A stretch of DNA of 64,000 bases from UBA5486 sp036744795 (GTDB lineage: Bacteria > Bacillota > UBA4882 > UBA10575). The translations under genes and the position numbers were made by a program. Positions 33,628 through 42,640 of the stretch are shown here, piece by piece. The DNA lies in assembly GCA_036744795.1 (NCBI GenBank), contig DAIOHK010000003.1, positions 41,893 to 105,892 on the forward strand. The letters run 5' to 3'. The notes under the pieces are model-generated. The model did not search any database. It saw only the letters and a list, made by a program, of their open reading frames with translations, and was not told the origin of the DNA. Numbering within the stretch: position 1 is the stretch's first letter; each line of letters opens with the position of its first letter.

Positions 33628-34221
33628 ATGTTTCGTTATATTGCAGGAATATTAACCGCATTACTTTTTATTGGCTCGGTGTTCGGCCTTTTATATATCT
33701 TTGATCAGTATGATTACATAGATTTGAAGCCTTCAGTCCTAGTTTCGCTTTCGAGAATACCAGGTTGGGAAGAGGTTGCAGAAGCCTATAAACTTGGTCT
33801 AGAAAATAGAGACCATTTAATTAATCGTCAAGAGGAATTAGATAAAAAGCAAGAGGAATTAGTTAAAAAGGAGAAAGAAATCGAAGCTGAGAAAGAACTT
33901 TTATTAAAACAAACAATGGAGTTTCAAGAAAAGGAAGAAGCCCTGGAATATGAGAGAAGAAAGGTTTTAACTGAGGTTTCTAGGATGGAAACTAATAGGA
34001 CAGTAAACAAAAGTGCAAGTGATAAAGAGAAGTACGAGACTGCGGCTCGACTTTTAGAATCAATGAGTCCGGCGATTGCTGGAGAAAATCTAATAAAAAT
34101 GCCTTTTGAGATGGGAGTTTCGGTCCTATCGCTTCTGGAACCAAGAAAAGCAGGGAAAATTCTCGAGAGTATTCCTCCGGAAAAAAGTGCCCTATATATG
34201 GAAAAGATCTCAACAAATTAA
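33628..34221 (+). CDS. MotE/YlxF-like flagellar protein with C-terminal MgtE-N-like domain
   Basis: The 197-residue protein has an N-terminal membrane span (about 5-23, IAGILTALLFIGSVFGLLYI) and then a long coiled coil (RQEELDKKQEELVKKEKEIE). A C-terminal helical domain with ARLLESMSPAIAGENLIKMP...EPRKAGKILESIPP resembles the MgtE N-domain, as in YlxF of Bacillus and MotE of other bacteria. MotE is a chaperone for MotC; YlxF has no settled role. I prefer ATG 33628, which is 8 nt after AAGGGG, over GTG 33619 or ATG 33625. Confidence 0.82.
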   Translation: MFRYIAGILTALLFIGSVFGLLYIFDQYDYIDLKPSVLVSLSRIPGWEEVAEAYKLGLENRDHLINRQEELDKKQEELVKKEKEIEAEKELLLKQTMEFQEKEEALEYERRKVLTEVSRMETNRTVNKSASDKEKYETAARLLESMSPAIAGENLIKMPFEMGVSVLSLLEPRKAGKILESIPPEKSALYMEKISTN

Positions 34222-34260
34222 TAGTTTAAATAAAAAGATTCCATGAAAGGAGGTGAAATA

Positions 34261-35682
34261 ATGAACTTTACGAATGTACTGGGCTTCGCGGGAAATCAAT
34301 CGATCAATACGACGGAGATTGCAAGTTACAGTAGAAATACTGTAGGAAAAGGAACTACCGAAGAAAAAGGGGCTTTTCTACGATTAGTCAAAAATCTGTT
34401 AGAAGAGAATAAACAAAAAGGGAAAGCTGCTACTGAACTTCCTGATGGCTTATGGCAAGGTTTATATGCCATCTTTCCACAGCTTCAAATGGACAAGCTT
34501 TTAAATACTGCTGAGTATATGACAGGAGAAGAAGTTTCTTCCGAACTGAATATTTCTCCGGCGGCTTTAGAGAGTATTTACTTAAATCTAAATGAAATTC
34601 CGGCTGAAGAACTTCTTTTGGAAGAGCCAATACTAACTGAGGCTTTTAAATCGCTGCTTGCTGAGAACCAAATCAATACTCCAGCTGGTACTTTGGAAAG
34701 TACTGAAAAGTTCCAACTAAGCTCCATTAATAGTAATGAAAACATACCGAGTTTACCTGGATCTTCAGAACTAGATGAAGTTAATCTTGCACCAGAACTC
34801 AGTATGGAACATGGACTAAAGGAAGGGTTATCAACAGCAAGTAAATTACAGAGTAATAATGTAGGTCAGGTTCTTGTTGCAGAGACTCAAGAGGAAGATG
34901 GTTTTAAACCGGAGGTTCCATCTCCCATTAAGGAAGGAATTGGCCAAGCTTTTTACCGGCCTGTAGGTTTAAAAGCAATACAACCGGGAGGACAGTTTCC
35001 GGAGGAATTTGAAGGCTCTGCCGAAGATCAACTTATGGATTCTGGCCAGAAGAAATTGCTTTCCGGTGAGAAGGTAAGATTCTCAGATTTATCTGGGGAA
35101 AATGAAGGGGAAATTCCTTTAATACGGGAAGTGGGACTAGGCCAAAATACTGAAGTTTCTATTAATCCAATACTCTCTGCCGTATCGACACCCAATATAC
35201 AAACCATACCGGCAGAAGAAGTGATGCTGAAGAAAGAGGAGTTGATGTCCGAAAATATCCCTGGGGAAAAAGTGGTCTCTCAGATCCTTAAGGGAGCACA
35301 GATGATGGTGAAAGATGGGGTATCAAAGCTTCAGCTTGAGTTAGAACCTGCTGAACTTGGAAAATTGGAACTTTCGATTGTTGTTGAGCGGGATCTAGTT
35401 ACTGCTAAATTTGTCACAGAAACCGAAGGAGTCCAGTCGTTAATCGAGTCTAACCTGCCGCAACTCCGTTCTTCTCTGCAGGAAGCAGGTCTACGGGTAG
35501 ACTTATTGCAGGTAGGTGTACAGACGGGTACTAATCCGCAAATGCAGTATCATTCTTCATCTTCAGGTTATAAATTTGCGGGAAACTCTTCATTTACAAA
35601 TGGGTCCCAGGAGATGCTGGCAGTGGAGGAAACGAACTTTGGGGATGAAGCCTGGCATGGAATGGTGAATATGAGGGTTTAA
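34261..35682 (+). CDS. fliK: Flagellar hook-length control protein FliK
   Basis: The 473-residue protein has a poorly conserved, acidic ruler region. The C-terminal Flg_hook domain reads LQLELEPAELGKLELSIVVE...LRSSLQEAGLRVDLLQV, which contacts FlhB and switches export specificity. ATG 34261 is preceded by AAAGGAGGTGAAATA; the ATG at 34243 lies before that RBS and is rejected. The next gene is flgD. Confidence 0.92.
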   Translation: MNFTNVLGFAGNQSINTTEIASYSRNTVGKGTTEEKGAFLRLVKNLLEENKQKGKAATELPDGLWQGLYAIFPQLQMDKLLNTAEYMTGEEVSSELNISPAALESIYLNLNEIPAEELLLEEPILTEAFKSLLAENQINTPAGTLESTEKFQLSSINSNENIPSLPGSSELDEVNLAPELSMEHGLKEGLSTASKLQSNNVGQVLVAETQEEDGFKPEVPSPIKEGIGQAFYRPVGLKAIQPGGQFPEEFEGSAEDQLMDSGQKKLLSGEKVRFSDLSGENEGEIPLIREVGLGQNTEVSINPILSAVSTPNIQTIPAEEVMLKKEELMSENIPGEKVVSQILKGAQMMVKDGVSKLQLELEPAELGKLELSIVVERDLVTAKFVTETEGVQSLIESNLPQLRSSLQEAGLRVDLLQVGVQTGTNPQMQYHSSSSGYKFAGNSSFTNGSQEMLAVEETNFGDEAWHGMVNMRV

Positions 35683-35695
35683 AGGAGGTGAAATA

Positions 35696-36295
35696 ATGAT
35701 TAATGCTGTTGATGGGGGAAGTAATGCAGTTTCAAGCAGTAGCATTACCACTCAATCGCAAGCTCTAGACAAAGATGCTTTTCTTAATCTTTTAGTTACT
35801 GAATTACGTTATCAGGATCCCCTTGATCCTTTGAAAGATCGAGATTTTATTGCCCAAATGGCTCAATTCTCTACTTTAGAACAGATGCAAAACTTGTATA
35901 AGGTAGGAGAACTCCAGCAGGCTACGGCAATGATTGGCCGGTCAATACTGGCGGAACAATATACGGATACCGGTTTTCCAGAGATGGTTTATGGACGGGT
36001 CTCTGGTGTCCGTTCAGTAGGTGGCAATACCTTACTCTTATTGGATACTGGAAGAGAGGTTAAAGCGAATGAATTATTGTCTGTAATGGATGATAAAGGT
36101 GTAGAACAGTATCTAAAGGCAGTCACTGGCCGGAAAGCTTTAATTAAAGTTTATAATGAAATTGGCGAAATAGTGGATCTCAAAGAAGCATTGATTACTG
36201 GTTACCGGATTGAAAATGGAGAACCTTATCTGATTTATACGAACGGAGAAACTGAAGAAGAGGTACCCCTTACTGATATCTGGGGGGTTAATTAG
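35696..36295 (+). CDS. flgD: Flagellar hook assembly (cap) protein FlgD
   Basis: The 199-residue protein has the FlgD N-terminal signature (LDKDAFLNLLVTELRYQDPLDP, then FIAQMAQFSTLEQMQNL). A short C-terminal beta domain follows. It caps the growing hook. Its ribosome-binding site, AAAGGAGGTGAAATA, is identical to that of fliK. Confidence 0.95.
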   Translation: MINAVDGGSNAVSSSSITTQSQALDKDAFLNLLVTELRYQDPLDPLKDRDFIAQMAQFSTLEQMQNLYKVGELQQATAMIGRSILAEQYTDTGFPEMVYGRVSGVRSVGGNTLLLLDTGREVKANELLSVMDDKGVEQYLKAVTGRKALIKVYNEIGEIVDLKEALITGYRIENGEPYLIYTNGETEEEVPLTDIWGVN

Positions 36296-36307
36296 GGGGG
36301 GATAAGA

Positions 36308-36703
36308 ATGGCTGACCGAATATTTCCACCGATTTCGCCGGTAACTCAAGTACCCAGAGTTACTCCGCAGGTGCGAAAGCAAACTCAGAAGACAAGTCCA
36401 ACTGCGAATTTCCAAGAGATTCTCGAAGGGAAGATTGGTTCGGAGATTAAAATTTCTGCTCATGCCCAGAAAAGGATGGCGGAACGAGGTATTAATCTAT
36501 CCCCTAGGGAATTAAAAGGAATCAGGGAAGCAGTAACTAAGGCACAGACCAAAGGTTGCCGGGATTCATTAGTAGTACTTGACCGGGTAGCTCTAGTGGT
36601 TAGTGTAGAAAATCAGACTGTAATTACTGCAGTGGATGCAGAGAGTATGAAGGAAAATGTTTTCACTAATATTGATAGCGCGGTTTTTGTCCCGAATAAT
36701 TAG
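36308..36703 (+). CDS. Flagellar operon protein of the TIGR02530 type
   Basis: The 131-residue protein has a Pro/Thr-rich N-part. The core is ISAHAQKRMAERGINLSPRELKGI, then DSLVVLDRVALVVSVENQTVITAVD, the pattern of the conserved flagellar operon protein found between flgD and flgE in Bacillota. Its function is unknown; it has been proposed to assist hook assembly. The family label is from memory of the motif and position. Confidence 0.82.
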   Translation: MADRIFPPISPVTQVPRVTPQVRKQTQKTSPTANFQEILEGKIGSEIKISAHAQKRMAERGINLSPRELKGIREAVTKAQTKGCRDSLVVLDRVALVVSVENQTVITAVDAESMKENVFTNIDSAVFVPNN

Positions 36704-36894
36704 GCCGGACCTCCTAGAGGAAGCCAAAAGGTCCTCCAACTGACTGCGGAGGAACGGGCAAAGCCAAGCTTTTCCTGCTGGTAAGCATGAAAAATTCCGT
36801 CTACTGTTTTAGTGGGAAAGGCTGAAACTATTAAAACAAACTGCTGTTTAAGCAGGAACCAGCAAAATGCTGGAAGAATAGGAGGTTATTTAAA
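36704..36894 (+). promoter_or_regulatory. Structured flgE leader with an anti-Shine-Dalgarno
   Basis: The 191-nt gap has no ORF but many complementary pairs. TCCTCC/GGAGGA lies at 36732-36737 / 36748-36753 and CTACT/AGTGG at 36801-36805 / 36811-36815. CTGCT/AGCAG lies at 36841-36845 / 36851-36855 and CCAGC/GCTGG at 36859-36863 / 36869-36873. At the 5' end ACCTCCTA (36709-36716) is an exact complement of TAGGAGGT (36879-36886), which is the flgE Shine-Dalgarno. GGACCT/AGGTCC (36707-36712 / 36729-36734) would compete with that pairing. This looks like a translational control element; no known riboswitch class was recognised. Confidence 0.55.
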
Positions 36895-38127
36895 ATGATG
36901 CGTTCAATGTTTGCCGGAGTCTCCGGACTCCGCAACCATCAGATTAGGATGGATGTGATCGGTAATAACATTGCTAATGTTAATACAGTTGGTTATAAAA
37001 CTAGTAGGGTAACTTTTCAGGATGCCCTCTCTCAGAGCTTAAAAGGGGCGACTGCTCCGCAGAATAACCGCGGCGGGATTAATCCTCAACAAGTCGGATT
37101 AGGGGTTACTCTTTCAAGTATTGATGTGATTCACACAGCCGGTAACCTACAGACGACCGGGGTCAATACGGATCTGGCCCTGCAGGGGAATGGATTCTTC
37201 ATTGTCGGCGAGGGTGCACAGAATTATTATACCCGGGCCGGGAATTTTAGTATGGATACCTCCGGACGTTTAGTCTATAGTAATGGCCTGCAGTTGCAAG
37301 GCTGGATGGCGGATGCTGGAGAAATAAATACGAATGGTAAGATCGAAGGGATTAAGCTGCCGATTAATAGTACGATTGCTCCTCAGGCTACGGGTGGAGT
37401 AGGTATAGATGGTATAATCTTAAATGGGAATTTACAGCCCTCTACTACAGCGATCCCTACAGAATTTACAAGAAATGTTCAGGTTTTTGATTCACTAGGA
37501 CATAGTCATGTTTTAGAAATTCGGTTTAATGAAACATCCTCTAATAATTGGAAATGGGAAGCTTTTGACCCAAGCAAAACTTCTATAGGTACTGGTGATA
37601 TTGTTTTTAATGCTGAAGGAAAGTTTGATTCAGTTACTGCAAATACTATAGGTGGCTGGAATCCGGGAACTGGTGCGAATGCTCTTGATATTACTATTAA
37701 TTTTGAAAATCTTACCCAATATGCGGCTGATGAATCTTCTGTTGCCTATGAGCAAAACGGCTATCCAATGGGCTATCTACAGAGTTTCAAAATCGATAGT
37801 GCCGGTAAGATTATTGGTGTTTTCACCAATGGCTTGACAGAAGACATTGCCCAAGTAGCAGTTGCGACCTTCAGTAATGCTGGTGGGTTGGAGAAACTGG
37901 GAGAGACCATGTTCCGGGAGTCTAGTAACTCCGGTTCAGCACAGATTAACCCCTCGGGAGTAGGCGGTAGCGGGAAGATTACCCCGGGAACTTTGGAGAT
38001 GTCTAATGTTGATCTTTCGCAGGAATTTACTGATATGATAGTAACCCAACGGGGATTCCAGGCTAATTCCAGGATTATTACCACTTCTGATGAGATGCTA
38101 CAAGAACTGGTGAACCTTAAACGATAA
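36895..38127 (+). CDS. flgE: Flagellar hook protein FlgE
   Basis: The 410-residue hook subunit starts MMRSMFAGVSGLRNHQIRMDVIGNNIANVNT. It ends with the matching C-terminal coiled-coil motif (MSNVDLSQEFTDMIVTQRGFQANSRIITTSDEMLQEL). The central D1/D2 domains are in between. AGGAGG precedes the first of two ATG codons by 9 nt. The preceding structured leader suggests that hook protein synthesis is controlled separately within the operon. Confidence 0.96.
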   Translation: MMRSMFAGVSGLRNHQIRMDVIGNNIANVNTVGYKTSRVTFQDALSQSLKGATAPQNNRGGINPQQVGLGVTLSSIDVIHTAGNLQTTGVNTDLALQGNGFFIVGEGAQNYYTRAGNFSMDTSGRLVYSNGLQLQGWMADAGEINTNGKIEGIKLPINSTIAPQATGGVGIDGIILNGNLQPSTTAIPTEFTRNVQVFDSLGHSHVLEIRFNETSSNNWKWEAFDPSKTSIGTGDIVFNAEGKFDSVTANTIGGWNPGTGANALDITINFENLTQYAADESSVAYEQNGYPMGYLQSFKIDSAGKIIGVFTNGLTEDIAQVAVATFSNAGGLEKLGETMFRESSNSGSAQINPSGVGGSGKITPGTLEMSNVDLSQEFTDMIVTQRGFQANSRIITTSDEMLQELVNLKR

Positions 38128-38134
38128 ATGAGAA

Positions 38135-38180
38135 GTGAGGTGTGAGGAGAAATTTCTTTTCACACCTTACTCCTACTTAG
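38135..38180 (+). repeat. Imperfect hairpin after flgE
   Basis: AGTGAGGTGTGA pairs with TCACACCTTACT (11 of 12 positions) around a 14-nt loop just beyond the flgE stop. There is no T-run, so it may be a transcript-stabilising or processing hairpin rather than a terminator; flbD and motAB follow. Confidence 0.5.
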
Positions 38181-38227
38181 AAAATGTCTTCGAAGAATGT
38201 CGATTCATCTGCCTTTAATATACATTA

Positions 38228-38338
38228 TGCAGGTAGCCGGCATGAACAACCAATTAAAGTGCCTCTGGAGCTTGTCGACTCATCCGGTTTTTGATTTAAA
38301 ATCACTTCGTGATTACAGAGGTAACCGGCATGAGCGAC
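38228..38338 (-). repeat. Palindromic intergenic repeat, one A unit and a partial B unit
   Basis: In minus orientation this copy has a complete type A unit (38338 down to 38274, with GTCGCTCATGCCGGTT / AACCGGATGAGTCGAC and the inner ATCACGAAGTGAT). The shared spacer CCAGAGGCACTTTAATTG and a truncated type B start (GGTTGTTCATGCCGGCTACC) follow. It lies between flgE and flbD, within the flagellar operon. Confidence 0.9.
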
Positions 38339-38362
38339 TACCTACTGAAGGGTGGGAAATAA

Positions 38363-38575
38363 ATGATTAAAGTTACAAGACTTAATGGGGAGAGTTTCTG
38401 GATTAACCCCCACTTAATTGAGTTTATGGAAGAAACCCCAGATACGGTAGTTTCCCTTGTTACCGGGAAGAAGATTGTGGTTAAAGAGGATGCAAAAACA
38501 GTACTAGAACTAATTCTTGATTATCGCCGGAAACTGGGTGAAGGTGGTCTCGAAATCGTTCCAAAAGAAATCTGA
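38363..38575 (+). CDS. flbD: Flagellar protein FlbD
   Basis: The 70-residue protein is the short FlbD family of flagellar operons (MIKVTRLNGESFWINPHLIEFMEE... TVVSLVTGKKIVVKED). Its role is unknown. It is unrelated to the Caulobacter regulator of the same name. The RBS GGGTGGG precedes it and motA follows after 11 nt. Confidence 0.9.
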   Translation: MIKVTRLNGESFWINPHLIEFMEETPDTVVSLVTGKKIVVKEDAKTVLELILDYRRKLGEGGLEIVPKEI

Positions 38576-38586
38576 GGTGAACAGTG

Positions 38587-39390
38587 ATGGATATAGCAAC
38601 GATTATTGGTCTTGTGGGCGGAACTTTATTAATGATTATCGGCTGTGCCGGGGGGCGTTTTAGTAATTTAGCAGGCTATTTTGATGCTAGTTCAATTTTT
38701 ATTACGATTGGCGGTTCGGTAGCTGCCATGCTTATTAACTTTCCCCTGTCGCAGTTTTCCAAGGCTTTTAAGAGTTTGCATTGGGCCTTTTTTACTAAAG
38801 ACTTTTCTCCGCAGGAGGTTATAAATACATTGGTTGGTTATGCGGAAAAGGCGAGAAGAGAAGGATTGCTAGCCTTGGAGGAAGAAGTAGAATCGGCAGA
38901 TGAGTTTTTAAGAAAAGGGATACAACTGGTGGTGGATGGAACGGATCCGGAGTTGGTCAAAAGTATTTTAGAGATTGAGATTGGTTTTCTTGATGCCAGG
39001 CACCGGGAGAATCGAGCCTTCTTTGAATCCTGGGGAGCACATGCTCCTGCTTTTGGGATGATTGGGACGATTATTGGTTTAATTCAGATGTTACGAAATC
39101 TGGATGATCCTTCAACCATCGGGCCGGCTATGTCAGTTGCACTACTAACAACCTTATATGGTGCACTAATGGCTTATCTGATTTTTAATCCGATCGCTGC
39201 TAAACTAGGGATTAGGAGTGAAGAAGAGATTTTACTCCGCCAGGTGATGGTCGAGGGTATCTTATCAGTGCAAGCTGGTGAGAACCCGCGAATTGTGGAA
39301 GAAAAACTCAAATCATTCTTGCCTCCTTCCGAACGTGCAGGAGTGAAACGGGAGAGGTTCAGCGGTGAAGGAGTGAGTATGAATGTTTAA
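38587..39390 (+). CDS. motA: Flagellar motor stator protein MotA
   Basis: The 267-residue membrane protein has four spans: two near the N-terminus (IATIIGLVGGTLLMIIGC; SIFITIGGSVAAMLI) and two after the cytoplasmic domain (FGMIGTIIGLIQML; LLTTLYGALMAYLIF). Family residues in the cytoplasmic loop (RREGLLALE) are present. With MotB it forms the ion-driven stator. I chose ATG 38587 over GTG 38584 for better spacing to GAGGTGAA. Position inside the fla operon is a clostridial trait, since Bacillus motAB lie elsewhere. Confidence 0.94.
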   Translation: MDIATIIGLVGGTLLMIIGCAGGRFSNLAGYFDASSIFITIGGSVAAMLINFPLSQFSKAFKSLHWAFFTKDFSPQEVINTLVGYAEKARREGLLALEEEVESADEFLRKGIQLVVDGTDPELVKSILEIEIGFLDARHRENRAFFESWGAHAPAFGMIGTIIGLIQMLRNLDDPSTIGPAMSVALLTTLYGALMAYLIFNPIAAKLGIRSEEEILLRQVMVEGILSVQAGENPRIVEEKLKSFLPPSERAGVKRERFSGEGVSMNV

Positions 39391-40093
39391 GAGAAAGCAA
39401 GAGGAGCAACCGCCGGGTTCTCCGGCTTGGATGACGACATATTCTGATCTTGTAACTCAGCTTCTAGCCTTTTTTGTTCTTCTATTTGCTTTTTCTAGTA
39501 TTAATGAGACCAAATATCAGCAGATTGTTTATTCTTTAAGAACAGCTCTAACCGGGTCTTCAGGTGTTCTTGATATGGGACCACAACCTTTAGATAGCAT
39601 TTCAATTTTACCTGAATACTCTTCAGAGGTAGGAGAGGAATTTATAGAAGTCTATGAAGAGATCCAGGGAATGCTGGAAGAGGAAGGGGTGGGAACAGCT
39701 GTTGAGATCTATTCGGAAACCAGAGGTATGATTATTAGTTTTAAAGAGAAGATCTTTTTCGATATCGGATCGGCAAATCTTCGTCCAGAAGCTCGTAACT
39801 TACTATCAAAAGTGGGAAAGGTCCTGTTGAAGGATGAACATGATATTAGGGTAGAGGGGCATACTTGTGATTTACCAATCAGGACGTCTTCTTACCCTAC
39901 CAACTGGGAACTTTCTACCACACGGGCGACCAATGTTACACGTTTCTTAATTGATGTTGTTGGATTAGCCCCTGAACGGCTGGGAGCAACCGGTTATGCG
40001 GAATTTCAGCCAATTGTTCCTAATAATTCTGAGGAGGAAAGGATAAGGAATCGGAGAGTTGATATTTTACTCCTCTCCAGCAATACATTTTAG
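39383..40093 (+). CDS. motB: Flagellar motor stator protein MotB
   Basis: The 236-residue protein has one N-terminal span with the ion-carrying Asp at residue 22 (TTYSDLVTQLLAFFVLLFAF). A C-terminal OmpA-type peptidoglycan-binding domain follows (VEGHTCDLPI, NWELSTTRATNVTRFL, GYAEFQPI, RRVDILL). It overlaps motA by 8 nt. The ion (H+ or Na+) cannot be assigned with confidence from the visible residues. Confidence 0.95.
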   Translation: MFKRKQEEQPPGSPAWMTTYSDLVTQLLAFFVLLFAFSSINETKYQQIVYSLRTALTGSSGVLDMGPQPLDSISILPEYSSEVGEEFIEVYEEIQGMLEEEGVGTAVEIYSETRGMIISFKEKIFFDIGSANLRPEARNLLSKVGKVLLKDEHDIRVEGHTCDLPIRTSSYPTNWELSTTRATNVTRFLIDVVGLAPERLGATGYAEFQPIVPNNSEEERIRNRRVDILLLSSNTF

Positions 40094-40105
40094 GTGGGAT
40101 GAATT

Positions 40106-40570
40106 ATGCCGGAAAAAACCGGAAAAATTAATCAAATTGTAATAACAGTAACTGTTTGCCTTTTAATCTTTTTTGCGGCTGTATTTAGTGCGACTTTAAT
40201 TTTTATTTATAAAATTATGCCGGAAAAAGAGAGGTATACCAAGTATACTGCGGGTAATGAGGTTAAATTTTTAATGCCGTTAGGTGATGATGTGCTGGTA
40301 AATCTGGCCGACCCGGGTATGAAACAAAGATTTCTAAAGATAAATTTTACTTTGGTATTAGACTCAGAAAAAACTCAGCAGGAATTAGTAAACAGGAAAT
40401 CTCAAGTTCGTGACATTGTTATTCAAATTTGTAGGGTTAAAACTTCTGAAGAATTAAGGGAAAAAGAAGGAAATAACATTATTCGTAACGAATTACTAAC
40501 TGCAATTAATGAAATATTACCTGCTGGTAAGGTAATAGATCTTTTCTTTACTGAATTTATTGTGACGTAA
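40106..40570 (+). CDS. fliL: Flagellar basal body-associated protein FliL
   Basis: The 154-residue protein has one N-terminal span (IVITVTVCLLIFFAAVFSATLIFI). The FliL periplasmic domain follows (VNLADPGMKQRFLKINFTLVLD...IRNELLTAINEILPAGKVIDLFFTEFIVT). It associates with the stator and affects torque. It lies between motB and fliM, the expected place. Confidence 0.93.
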   Translation: MPEKTGKINQIVITVTVCLLIFFAAVFSATLIFIYKIMPEKERYTKYTAGNEVKFLMPLGDDVLVNLADPGMKQRFLKINFTLVLDSEKTQQELVNRKSQVRDIVIQICRVKTSEELREKEGNNIIRNELLTAINEILPAGKVIDLFFTEFIVT

Positions 40571-40583
40571 CGGGGGTGGCAGA

Positions 40584-41582
40584 TTGGCCGAAATTTTAAC
40601 ACAAAATGAAATTGACTCTCTTTTGCAGGCACTTTCTTCTGGGGCCATTGATGCCGAATCTGTAAAAACTGAAGAAAAAACCAAAAGGATTCGTTCTTAT
40701 GATTTTCGACGACCGAGTAAATTTGCCAAGGAACAAATCCGTACTTTGGTGATGATCCACGAAAATTTTTCGCGGCTCTTAACCTCATCTTTGTCAGCGT
40801 ATTTACGTACTATGATCCAGTCTGAAGTGGCTTCTGTTGATCAATTAACTTATGAAGAGTTTACCAAGTCATTACAAAACCCTACGGTAATTAATATATT
40901 GGGATTACAACCGCTGGAGGGTAGTATGGTAGTAGAATTTGCCCCCAATTTGGCTTTTGCCTTTATTGATCGGTTGTTGGGGGGGCAAGGGGCTTATGAT
41001 GGTATACTCCGTGAACTTACTGAAATTGAACAGATGGTTACGAGAAGAATTGTAATGAGGATGGCCAGTAGTATTAAGGAAGCTTGGAATAATGTGATGG
41101 ATGTCGAACCTGACTATCAAGGGATGGAGACTAACCCCTTATTCACCCAAGTGATTCCGCCTACCGAAATGGTGATCCTTGTTACTTTGGATTTAAAGAT
41201 TGCGGAGATTAGTGGCCTTATGAATTTATGTTATCCTTACATATTACTGGAACCGGTACTAAATAGACTTAGTTCTCAATACTGGTTTGCAAGTTCAAAA
41301 AAGAGTTTTACGCCTAAAGATATAAATACATTAAAAAGCCGGTTGCAAGAAGCAATGATTCCTGTAGATGTGGAATTAGGAAGAACAACAATTTCAGTCC
41401 GGGATATGTTGAATTTGGCAATTGGTGATGTAATTAAACTAGATCAAAACTTAAAAAAACCTTTGGTGATTAAGGTAGGAAAAGAAGAGAAATATTATGG
41501 TTACCCTGGAATATCTCAAAATAAACTTGCTATTCAACTTTATGGAGCCAAGATAAAAGGTGGTGAAAAAGATGTCAAATGA
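40584..41582 (+). CDS. fliM: Flagellar motor switch protein FliM
   Basis: The 332-residue C-ring protein starts at TTG 40584. The N-terminal CheY-P binding peptide (LTQNEIDSLLQAL) is followed by the CheC-like middle domain with GGQGAYDG. The SpoA-like C-domain (VELGRTTISVRDMLNLAIGDVIKLD) ends the protein. It overlaps fliY by 11 nt. Confidence 0.96.
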   Translation: MAEILTQNEIDSLLQALSSGAIDAESVKTEEKTKRIRSYDFRRPSKFAKEQIRTLVMIHENFSRLLTSSLSAYLRTMIQSEVASVDQLTYEEFTKSLQNPTVINILGLQPLEGSMVVEFAPNLAFAFIDRLLGGQGAYDGILRELTEIEQMVTRRIVMRMASSIKEAWNNVMDVEPDYQGMETNPLFTQVIPPTEMVILVTLDLKIAEISGLMNLCYPYILLEPVLNRLSSQYWFASSKKSFTPKDINTLKSRLQEAMIPVDVELGRTTISVRDMLNLAIGDVIKLDQNLKKPLVIKVGKEEKYYGYPGISQNKLAIQLYGAKIKGGEKDVK

Positions 41583-42627
41583 GATGCTATCCCAAGAAGA
41601 GATAAATGCTTTATTAAATGAAGATGTAGTAGAATTAAGTCCTGCCGAGAGGGATGCTTTGGGGGAAATTGGGAATATTGCTTTTGGTTCCGGTTCGACA
41701 GCTCTTTCCTTACTTTTGAACCGGAGGGTAGATTTAGATACACCTACGGTCGAACTTTCGGAGATGAAGAAATTAGTCGAAGAGCATCCAAGACCTTGTG
41801 TAGCAGCAGAAGTAGATTATAAAAAAGGCTTAAAAGGGACTAATCTGTTAATGATTCAAATGCATGATGCTGCAGTTATCTCTGATCTAATGTTAGGTGG
41901 AGATGGTATTCATCCTAAAATGGATTTAGGTGAAATGGAATTAAGTGCTATTGGGGAAGCGATGAATCAGATGGTAGGAAAAGCTTCCACCTCGATGTCT
42001 TCTCTTTTTGACCTACGAGTAGAGATTGCTCCTCCGCGAACAAGTATATTATCTATGACAGATGCGGACGAGATCAGTACTAAATTCACCGAAAACAATA
42101 TAGTAGTTGTGATTTATTTTCGTTTAGTGATTCAGGATTTGGTTAATAGCAGATTGATGTTAATTATGCCATATGATTTTGCTAGAGAAATGGCAAGGAC
42201 ATTAATTAGAAGAAATTCACCTTTATCAGATGATGATCTCTTCCAGGAACCAAAGAAGTTTGTAGAACAACAAGCAGCCGCTGGGGGAGTGAATATGAAT
42301 ACCTCAAATAATACAGTACGGCCAGTTCAATTTGGTGTTTTGGATTCCGATTTCCCTCATCAGGATACAGGCAATCTCAACCTTTTACTCGATGTTCCGC
42401 TTGAAATAAGTGTAGAACTGGGAAGTACTAAAATGCGGATAAAAGAAATTCTGGATCTGGGGATAGGGTCAATTATTGAATTGGATCGTTTAGCCGGAGA
42501 ATTGGTTGATATTCTGGTTAATGGGAAGTTAATTGCCAAAGGAGAAGTAGTCGTTATCGATGAAAACTTTGGGGTTAAGATTACTGATATTGTCAGCCCG
42601 TTTGAAAGAGTAAACAACTTACAATAG
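41572..42627 (+). CDS. fliY: FliY, CheC-FliN fusion switch protein and CheY-P phosphatase
   Basis: The 351-residue protein has a FliM-like N-terminal peptide (MLSQEEINALL). A CheC-type phosphatase domain carries both ExxN active sites (GEIGNIAFGSGS and GEAMNQMVGKAS). The C-terminal FliN/SpoA domain (LDVPLEISVELGSTKMRIKEILDLG) serves the C ring. I start at ATG 41572, 8 nt after AAGGTGG, instead of GTG 41560. In B. subtilis FliY removes phosphate from CheY-P at the switch; intact motifs suggest the same here. Confidence 0.94.
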   Translation: MSNEMLSQEEINALLNEDVVELSPAERDALGEIGNIAFGSGSTALSLLLNRRVDLDTPTVELSEMKKLVEEHPRPCVAAEVDYKKGLKGTNLLMIQMHDAAVISDLMLGGDGIHPKMDLGEMELSAIGEAMNQMVGKASTSMSSLFDLRVEIAPPRTSILSMTDADEISTKFTENNIVVVIYFRLVIQDLVNSRLMLIMPYDFAREMARTLIRRNSPLSDDDLFQEPKKFVEQQAAAGGVNMNTSNNTVRPVQFGVLDSDFPHQDTGNLNLLLDVPLEISVELGSTKMRIKEILDLGIGSIIELDRLAGELVDILVNGKLIAKGEVVVIDENFGVKITDIVSPFERVNNLQ

Positions 42628-42640
42628 GGGGGGAAGTATT

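Noticed and set aside
36755..36766. GGGCAAAGCC in the flgE leader as a c-di-GMP-I riboswitch core
   Set aside because: The GAAA tetraloop, its receptor and the second conserved helix are not recognisable; only the short string matches.
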